Shown: in pieces, positions 59,199 through 64,000 of the stretch
Position numbering within the stretch: position 1 is the stretch's first letter
How the letters are laid out: each line of letters opens with the position of its first letter
DNA from: Streptomyces phaeolivaceus
GTDB lineage: Bacteria > Actinomycetota > Actinomycetes > Streptomycetales > Streptomycetaceae
Reading direction: 5' to 3'
Assembly (NCBI RefSeq): GCF_009184865.1
Contig: NZ_CP045096.1
Coordinates: forward strand, 9,610,001 to 9,674,000
Length of the DNA stretch: 64,000 nucleotides
The notes under the pieces: model-generated
Told to the model about the DNA's origin: nothing
What the model saw: the letters and a program-made list of their open reading frames with translations, nothing else
Database searches by the model: none
Position numbers and translations under genes: made by a program

Positions 59199-59527
59199 GG
59201 AATCGTCGTACTCCGCGATGAGTTCGAGGAACAGATCGTGGACCGCGAGGGCGGGCTCGGACAGTGGTTGATTGTCCGAGGTGACCAGGGAGAGTTTCAC
59301 CTGGATCGCGGGATTCACGATGCGGCGGACCGACAGGGGGCGTGCACGTCGAGGACGGCACGGGCGGCGGACCAGGGCAGGACGGTCGCGCCCAGATTCG
59401 CGTCCACGGCGTTGACGAGCGTCAGCGCGGACTCGACCTCGCCGACCACCTTCGGCCGGAGCGAGGCGTGCTGGAAGGCGGCCTCCACCACCTGGCGGAT
59501 GGTGTGGATCCCGCTGGGCAGCAGCAG
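59199..59527 (-). pseudogene. Remnant of a LysR-family regulator (C-terminal part, frameshifted)
   Basis: From 59527 downward the minus strand reads P-S-G-I-H-T-I-R-Q-V-V-E-A-A-F and E-S-A-L-T-L-V-N-A-V-D-A-N-L-G, then A-T-V-L-P-W-S-A-A-R-A. This is the effector-binding domain of LysR regulators. Near 59345 the frame changes, and the end of the domain continues as R-R-I-V-N-P-A-I-Q-V-K-L-S-L-V and E-P-A-L-A-V-H-D-L-F-L-E-L-I. The N-terminal helix-turn-helix half is absent: the sequence stops abruptly at about 59527, where the pxpA remnant begins on the other strand. LysR genes commonly diverge from and control the operon beside them. Confidence 0.75.
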
Positions 59528-59934
59528 AGGCCGTCGCGTCCCTCGACGAGTCGCTGATCGTCCTCGCGCAGGACGGCGAACTCGCCGACGCCGCCCGCGC
59601 CCGTGGACTGCGCGTCGGCATCGTCGGCATCGTCGGTATCGCCGACCGCGCGTACGACGACGACGGGACCCTCGTCCCCCGCTCCGAACCCGGCGCGGTG
59701 ATCCACGACCCGGACGAGATCGCCCGGCGCACCCGGCGCACCCTGCGCATGGTCACCGAGGGCCTCATCCGCAGCGTCGGCGGCAAGAATCTCCCGGTCA
59801 CCTGCGACTCCGTCCTGCTGCACGGCGACACCCCCGGAGCGCTCGCGCTGGCCGGCCGGATCCGCGCCCAACTCCTCGCCGCCGACGTCGAGATCACCCG
59901 ACTCGACGCCGTCCTGACCGCCAGGAGCGCCTGA
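59528..59934 (+). pseudogene. pxpA: Remnant of 5-oxoprolinase subunit PxpA (LamB/YcsF family), 5' half lost
   Basis: The rightward frame has no start and opens at about 59528. It reads A-S-L-D-E-S-L-I-V-L-A-Q-D-G-E-L-A-D-A, then A-D-R-A-Y-D-D-D-G-T-L-V-P-R-S, G-A-V-I-H-D-P-D-E-I and S-V-L-L-H-G-D-T-P-G-A. These are the conserved C-terminal motifs of PxpA. Roughly the first half of the normal ~250 residues is missing. G-I-V-G-I-V-G-I at 59620-59640, encoded by a ninefold-periodic repeat, replaces the usual segment before A-D-R-A-Y. PxpA works with PxpB and PxpC to open 5-oxoproline; this copy cannot be functional. Its stop lies one base before the next ORF. Confidence 0.8.
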
Positions 59935-59935
59935 T

Positions 59936-60943
59936 ATGGCGGACGACACAGTGCGGAGCGGCCCGCCGGGCGATCTCGCGTGCACGGTCACGGACTGCGG
60001 CGACTCCGCCCTCGTCGTCAAGGCGGTCGGCCCGGACCGCGAGGAGAACTGGCGGCTCGTGCACGCCCTGGCGGACGCCCTGGACGCCGTCCGGCTGCCC
60101 GGGGTGCACGACATGGTGCCCACCTACGACGCCCGGCTGGTGGAGTTCGACTCCGCCACCACCGACCACGAGACCGTCCGGAGCGTCCTGCGCCACGAGG
60201 CCGCCCGGATCGGGGCCGGCTCCGGACGGCGGTCGACACCTCCCCGGCGTTTCGTCGTTCCCGTCGTTCCCGTCGTTCCCGTCGTCCCCGTCGTCCCCGT
60301 CGTCCCCGTCGTCTACGGCGGCGAGTTCGGCCCCGACCTGCCCGAGGTCGCCGCCGGACTGGGCCTGACCGAGGCCGAGGTCGTCGCCGTCCACCCCGGC
60401 ACCGATCTCACCGTCCGCTGTCTGGGCGCCCCCGCCGGAGCACCGATGATGGACGGGCCGCCCTTCCCGAAGCCGGTGCCCCGACTCGCCTCACCCCGGA
60501 CCCGCGTCGACCCCGGCTCGGTCGCCGTCGCCGGACGCCAGGCGGTCATCTGCCCGATGCCGTCCCCCGGCGGCTGGCCCCTCCTCGGCCGCACCCCCCT
60601 GCGCGTCCTCGACCCGCACAGCGACCCCCTCACCGCCTGCCTGCCCGGTGACACCTTCCGGTTCGTCCCCATCACCCCGACGAGTGGGACACGTACGCGG
60701 GTACACCCCTGGCAGCCCGCGACGACACCTCCTGTACGACCCCGGCGGGCCGCCATGGCTGACACCCTCACCGTCCGCACCGCCGGTATCACCACCGTCC
60801 AGGACCTCGGCCGCGTCGGCCGCTCCCGCTACGGGCTCCCCGCCAACGGGGCCGCCGACCAGCACTCGGCAGGGCCGCACATCTCGATGACGGTCCTCGA
60901 ACCGCTGCCGGCCGCCAAGGGGTTGGTCGTCGACGACGAGTGA
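59936..60943 (+). pseudogene. pxpB: PxpB (KipI-like) subunit run into a truncated PxpC
   Basis: The ATG at 59936 has AGGAG upstream. About the first 245 residues match PxpB/allophanate-hydrolase subunit 1: C-G-D-S-A-L-V-V, V-Y-G-G-E-F-G-P-D-L-P-E-V-A, A-P-M-M-D-G-P-P-F and A-V-I-C-P-M-P-S-P-G-G-W-P-L-L-G-R-T. A frame slip near 60680 seems to remove the normal C-terminus and joins the frame to M-A-D-T-L-T-V-R-T-A-G-I-T-T-V-Q-D-L-G-R (60755 on), the start of PxpC. PxpC breaks off after about 35 residues and is followed by unrelated sequence to 60943. A V-V-P tract from a 9-bp repeat lies in the middle. Without PxpC the enzyme cannot work. Confidence 0.75.
60253..60313. repeat. 9-bp tandem repeat inside the pxpB remnant
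   Basis: About seven units of the type CGTCGTTCC/CGTCGTCCC encode V-V-P V-V-P repeats, where an intact PxpB has a single V-P-V-V-Y-G-G. All copies keep the frame. The first units carry TTC and the later ones CCC-type codons, indicating stepwise slippage. Confidence 0.88.
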
Positions 60944-60949
60944 CGGCGA

Positions 60950-60983
60950 CGGTCACCGGTGGGCGTTCGCCCCTCGGTGACCG
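60950..60983. terminator. Hairpin between the pxp remnant and the beta-helix gene
   Basis: CGGTCACCG (60950-60958) pairs with CGGTGACCG (60975-60983), with an inner GGGCG/CGCCC extension and a TT-containing loop. It lies between convergent ORFs (stops at 60943 and 61000), so it can terminate both. Confidence 0.65.
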
Positions 60984-60999
60984 CCGTGCGGGGGAGGCC

Positions 61000-63324
61000 C
61001 TAGCCGCCGCTGTTGTAGACCGATATCGCGGTCAGTGTCGGTGTGTACGTCTCCGTCGCGATCTTCCCGGTGAGCGCCACCCGGAGCCGTGATGTGGTGA
61101 TGTCACCGAAGCCGGTCACGGTCAGGTCGTGGCCGATGCCGGTGTCACGGGTGGCGAAGGTGACCCAGCGGCCGGCCGCCGCGTCCCAGCGTTGCAGGTC
61201 GAACGTCCGCACCCGGGGGTTGGTGCCCGAGTCGGTGTACTCGTCCAGAGAGACCTGGTCGAAGGTGGTGTTCGCACCGAAGTCGATGTCGAGGGTGATC
61301 GGGTAGGCCGCGTCGTCGGCGGCGGCCCAGCGGGTCGTGAGGCTGCCGTCGGTCAGTTTGTCGGCGGTGAGGGTGCCGTTCGCCCCGGGGTGGGTCGAGC
61401 TGGCGGTGGCGGGTCTGCCGAGGGCGAGGTCGACCCGGTTGTCCACCTCCTCCTCGATGGGATCGTCGTCCACCGGGTTCGGGACCTTCGGGCCGATCAG
61501 GGTCTCGACCGTGCCGATGTCCGGGGCGTCGCCGTGGTAGATGTGCCGGCCCAGGAAGTCCTGGGTGCCCAGGCGCGGGTTGTAGCGGCCGGCGTCGATG
61601 AGCGGTGAGTCGTCGCGCGGGGCGAAGTGCGCGGCGGCCTCCCGGATCCGGTTCACGCCCACGCCGGTCACATAGTCGGCCGGGTCACCGACGAACCGTG
61701 GATCGGCCCGCAGCCCGTCCGGGTCGGCCGGTTCCTGCGGGGAATGGGTGCCGCCCGCCTCGTAGTAGTCGTTGTGGGCGAACACGGCCTGCCGCAGTGC
61801 GCCCGTCCGGCGGTACCACGTCGTCGGTTTCGTCTTCGAGGTGTTGTAGAAGACGTTGTTGAGGAAGTAGACACGGCTCAGGAACGTCTCGTCGTGGACA
61901 TAGTCGAGATCCGCGCCGTCGTAGACGAAGGTGTTGTTGGTGAAGTACGTCGGCGAGTAGTTCGTCGACAGCATGTTCTTCACCAGGACGCCGTTGTCGT
62001 TGACGCTCAGGTTGTAGCGGGCGATCGAGTTCGAGCTGTTGCCCATATAGGCCATCCAGCCCGCCTCGTTGTCGTGCGAGTAGTTGAACTGGTACGTGAC
62101 ATTGAAGTTCGTGTATTCGAGGTCCCAGGGAGTGCCGTCGTACTCGTTGTCCGGGCCGCCGTACACCTCGTTGAACTGCATCACAGAGTCGGCGCCCGCC
62201 CACAGATAGAGCGCGCAGGACACCGCGTCGTAGCGCTCCAAGAAGCCGTTCACCTCGTTGTACTCGACCGTCATGTTCTTGGTGTTGGCGAGCTGGATCG
62301 CGCCCTGGCCGACGCTCTCCGCGTAGTTGTGGCCGATGTAGACGTCACGGCTGTACAGATCGCGGGTGCGTACCCACAACTGCTCCCAGCCCTCGTGCCA
62401 CTTTCCGCTCTCGTCGTACTGGCCGGCGTCCGCGCCGTCGGCCGCGAACCAGTTGAAAGCGAACTGGACGGCGTGCAGTTCGACGTTCTCGAAGGTGTTG
62501 TTCTCGATCCGGACGTCCTTGAAGTAATAGCCGCCCGTGCCGTAGTCCTTGTAGCTGCGGCTGCCGAACACCTGGAAATTCACGGCGCCGTAGTGGATGC
62601 GCTGCCAAGTGCTGGGGCCGTCCAGGTTGTGGACGTGGACGTTCGAGATCCGGAAGTGGTCCATGACGCTGTCCGCGCCGCTCGCCAGGAGATCGGCGTT
62701 GATCGAGACCATGATTCCGTCGCGGACGTACGTCCCCGTGGTGATGTCGGTCGCGAAATCGTCGTCATTGGACAGTTCGACGTTGTTGATGTCCCAGTAC
62801 TGCTGATTGCGCAGCACGATGGCGCCCGTCAGGCCGACGGTCGCGGGATTCTTCGTGCCGTCCGCCCGGAACGGGTTCGGCACCTTGCCGTTGGCCGCGA
62901 TGTACGGACGTCTCGCGTTCGGGTCGCCGTACGCGGAGATGGTGATCGGCCGGCCCGTGCTGCCCGAGCCCTTCGGCCACAACTGCTCGTCCTGCCACTG
63001 CGCACCGGCCTTGAGCAGGACACGGTCGCCGGGTGCGAACGTCGTCGCGTTCGCCTTGGCCAGGGTGCGCCAGGCCGTGCCCGGGGACGTCCCGGCCGCG
63101 CTGTCGCGACCGAGCGCCGAGTCGATGAAGTAGTCCTTGCCGCCCGTGGTGTTCGGCGTGTTGCCCGGCCAGGCGGGCTTGATCCGCACGGGCGCCCGGT
63201 GCGGGGCCGTACCGGCGTGCGCGGCGGGCACCAGCGCTCCGACGAGCAGGGCGGCGAGCAGGGCGACGAAGCCCACGTACAGCGTCCGGGCAGGGCGGGG
63301 TGGTCCGGTGTCGACGGGTCTCAT
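61000..63324 (-). CDS. Secreted right-handed beta-helix protein with C-terminal F5/8C (discoidin) domain
   Basis: The 774-residue protein has a signal peptide (residues ~15-38, V-G-F-V-A-L-L-A-A-L-L-V-G). After it comes D-Y-F-I-D-S-A-L-G-R-D-S-A-A-G-T-S-P-G-T-A-W-like sequence, a typical entrance to parallel beta-helix lyases. Helix coils with Asn ladders follow (I-E-N-N-T-F-E-N-V, V-Y-I-G-H-N-Y-A-E-S, V-E-Y-N-E-V-N-G), to about residue 610. Residues ~640-774 are a carbohydrate-binding discoidin domain (A-L-G-R-P-A-T-A-S-S-T-H). It probably cleaves or binds an acidic polysaccharide; no catalytic residues can be assigned. Its ATG overlaps the stop of the upstream foldase-like gene as ATGA. Confidence 0.82.
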   Translation of the reverse strand: MRPVDTGPPRPARTLYVGFVALLAALLVGALVPAAHAGTAPHRAPVRIKPAWPGNTPNTTGGKDYFIDSALGRDSAAGTSPGTAWRTLAKANATTFAPGDRVLLKAGAQWQDEQLWPKGSGSTGRPITISAYGDPNARRPYIAANGKVPNPFRADGTKNPATVGLTGAIVLRNQQYWDINNVELSNDDDFATDITTGTYVRDGIMVSINADLLASGADSVMDHFRISNVHVHNLDGPSTWQRIHYGAVNFQVFGSRSYKDYGTGGYYFKDVRIENNTFENVELHAVQFAFNWFAADGADAGQYDESGKWHEGWEQLWVRTRDLYSRDVYIGHNYAESVGQGAIQLANTKNMTVEYNEVNGFLERYDAVSCALYLWAGADSVMQFNEVYGGPDNEYDGTPWDLEYTNFNVTYQFNYSHDNEAGWMAYMGNSSNSIARYNLSVNDNGVLVKNMLSTNYSPTYFTNNTFVYDGADLDYVHDETFLSRVYFLNNVFYNTSKTKPTTWYRRTGALRQAVFAHNDYYEAGGTHSPQEPADPDGLRADPRFVGDPADYVTGVGVNRIREAAAHFAPRDDSPLIDAGRYNPRLGTQDFLGRHIYHGDAPDIGTVETLIGPKVPNPVDDDPIEEEVDNRVDLALGRPATASSTHPGANGTLTADKLTDGSLTTRWAAADDAAYPITLDIDFGANTTFDQVSLDEYTDSGTNPRVRTFDLQRWDAAAGRWVTFATRDTGIGHDLTVTGFGDITTSRLRVALTGKIATETYTPTLTAISVYNSGG

Positions 63325-64000
63325 TGCTGCACATCCTCTGCGTTGATGGCACCCAGCGCCGCGCTGTCGACATCGATGTCACCGTCGTCGATCCGACGCT
63401 GGAGGTACTGGTCGAACTTCTCCTCGACGAGCGACTGCCGGATCCGCTGGGAGTACGCGGCGAACGCCTTGTCCTCGTCGACGCGTTTGCCGTCGAGTTC
63501 GTAGTAGGTGATCTGACCGGTGCCCGGGACAGGGGCGGACACCTCACCCGTCCTCAGCCCGCCGAGCACCGTCGTCAGGTCCTGGTCGTGCGCGTTCAGG
63601 CTGGTGGCGCCACCGCCGTCGTACGTGGCCGTCGTGAGCCTGGCCCCGGGCTCCCCGGGGACGACGTCCGCGAGGCGCTCGGCGGCGGACACCCGTCGCT
63701 GGAGGCGGGTGGCCCGCTCCGAGGGCGCGTCGGCGGGCATCGGTACGACCAGCCGGGTGTACGTGTACGTGGTCGCGTTGGCGCTCCACGCGTCCCGGTC
63801 GGAGTCGAAGGCGTGCCGGACCTCGACGTCGGTGACCTTCAGCGGGCCCCCGGCCTCGGCGCCCAGCCGCTTCTTCAGGCCGGTGGTGAGTTCGGTGAGC
63901 CGGTGGCTGTAGTACTCGTCGGGGGAGAACTCCGTGACGCCGTACACGGTCCGGCCGGCGGCGACGGCCTCGGCCCGGGACTCGTTCTCCTTCGCCAGCT
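63321..64000 (-). CDS. Probable peptidylprolyl-isomerase/foldase-like protein (start beyond window)
   Basis: The minus-strand frame is open to the window's right edge, so the N-terminus is not visible. The visible 226 residues read L-A-K-E-N-E-S-R-A-E-A-V-A-A-G near the edge. Y-Y-S-H-R-L-T-E-L-T-T-G-L-K-K-R-L follows, then R-I-R-Q-S-L-V-E-E-K-F-D-Q-Y-L-Q-R-R-I and D-D-G-D-I-D-V-D-S-A-A-L. The last part resembles the helical end of SurA/PrsA-like parvulin proteins, where a final helix of this kind follows the PPIase domain. The assignment is tentative. The four-base overlap with the beta-helix gene suggests it helps fold or export that protein. Confidence 0.5.
   Translation of the reverse strand, partial: LAKENESRAEAVAAGRTVYGVTEFSPDEYYSHRLTELTTGLKKRLGAEAGGPLKVTDVEVRHAFDSDRDAWSANATTYTYTRLVVPMPADAPSERATRLQRRVSAAERLADVVPGEPGARLTTATYDGGGATSLNAHDQDLTTVLGGLRTGEVSAPVPGTGQITYYELDGKRVDEDKAFAAYSQRIRQSLVEEKFDQYLQRRIDDGDIDVDSAALGAINAEDVQQ

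Noticed and set aside
58728..59897. 389-codon minus-strand gene
   Set aside because: Only about 50 residues around 59200-59340 look like a LysR C-terminus; the rest is antisense to pxpA or passes through a terminator. Called as a LysR remnant instead.
59238..60368. 376-codon plus-strand frame
   Set aside because: It is out of frame with the pxpA and pxpB homology that covers the same bases and is Arg-rich.
1..64000. Prophage, integrated plasmid or genomic island boundaries
   Set aside because: No integrase, phage structural gene, tRNA attachment site or large composition change is visible; only a small MITE-like element was found.

Overview
This is a 64 kb stretch of a Streptomyces-type actinobacterial chromosome. 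Signs are the very high GC content with strong third-position GC bias, frequent GTG starts, many TAT-type signals, SpoIIE-type phosphatases and families typical of streptomycetes (DUF1206, DUF4032, DUF6745, DUF6328, Methyltransf_19-like). It holds about 56 intact or edge-truncated genes, four decayed genes or gene fusions, no rRNA or tRNA genes that I can see, no CRISPR array and no prophage. It reads as an accessory or housekeeping mix, with many short two- to six-gene operons and many convergent pairs separated by strong hairpins.

Left part (1-18.7 kb): a DUF1206 membrane protein cut by the window edge; a TAT-exported covalent-FAD cholesterol-oxidase-like enzyme; a secreted beta-propeller amidohydrolase; a PobA-type hydroxylase, a PLP threonine/serine dehydratase and an esterase in tandem; then a three-gene signalling operon (receiver-thioredoxin-fold-FAD reductase fusion, CNBD histidine kinase, UBP-type zinc finger). 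VOC, universal stress, DUF4032 kinase-like and fatty-acyl-CoA ligase genes follow. A possible 48-codon leader ORF with a perfect Shine-Dalgarno sequence sits just upstream of the ligase.

Middle (19-36 kb): a tripartite tricarboxylate transporter (tctCBA) diverges from a CitA/CitB-like two-component pair that probably senses its substrate. Next comes the most interesting block, a tightly coupled six-gene operon on the minus strand: STM4015 (LRR), STM4014 (ATP-grasp), STM4013 (sulfatase-like), STM4012 and STM4011 (two radical-SAM proteins), plus a type II thioesterase. The STM4011-4015 set is conserved as a cluster in distant bacteria, but I know of no assigned function or product. A DUF6745 pair diverges from it. 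Then come a YciO-family protein and an FprA-type ferredoxin-NADP reductase with a plausible iron box.

Right part (36-64 kb): aldo-keto reductase and DUF1152 genes, hydrolase, Gfo/Idh/MocA oxidoreductase, a large sensor SpoIIE phosphatase, a sortase-anchored (LAETG) protein, a NarL-type two-component pair followed by GC-rich hairpins and a membrane protein, several secreted or membrane proteins of unknown function, an MMPL transporter and a thermolysin-family protease. A 117-bp element with nested inverted repeats and CTAG ends lies at 51.3 kb. From 56.8 to 60.9 kb the sequence is genetically eroded: a frameshifted HEAT-repeat-like gene, and a LysR regulator and 5-oxoprolinase (pxpABC) locus that has lost both divergent 5' ends by an apparent single deletion. 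The window ends in a beta-helix (polysaccharide-lyase-like) gene translationally coupled to a probable secreted foldase-like protein cut by the edge.

Short tandem repeats of 9-40 bp recur through the window, both between and inside genes, and look like replication-slippage products.
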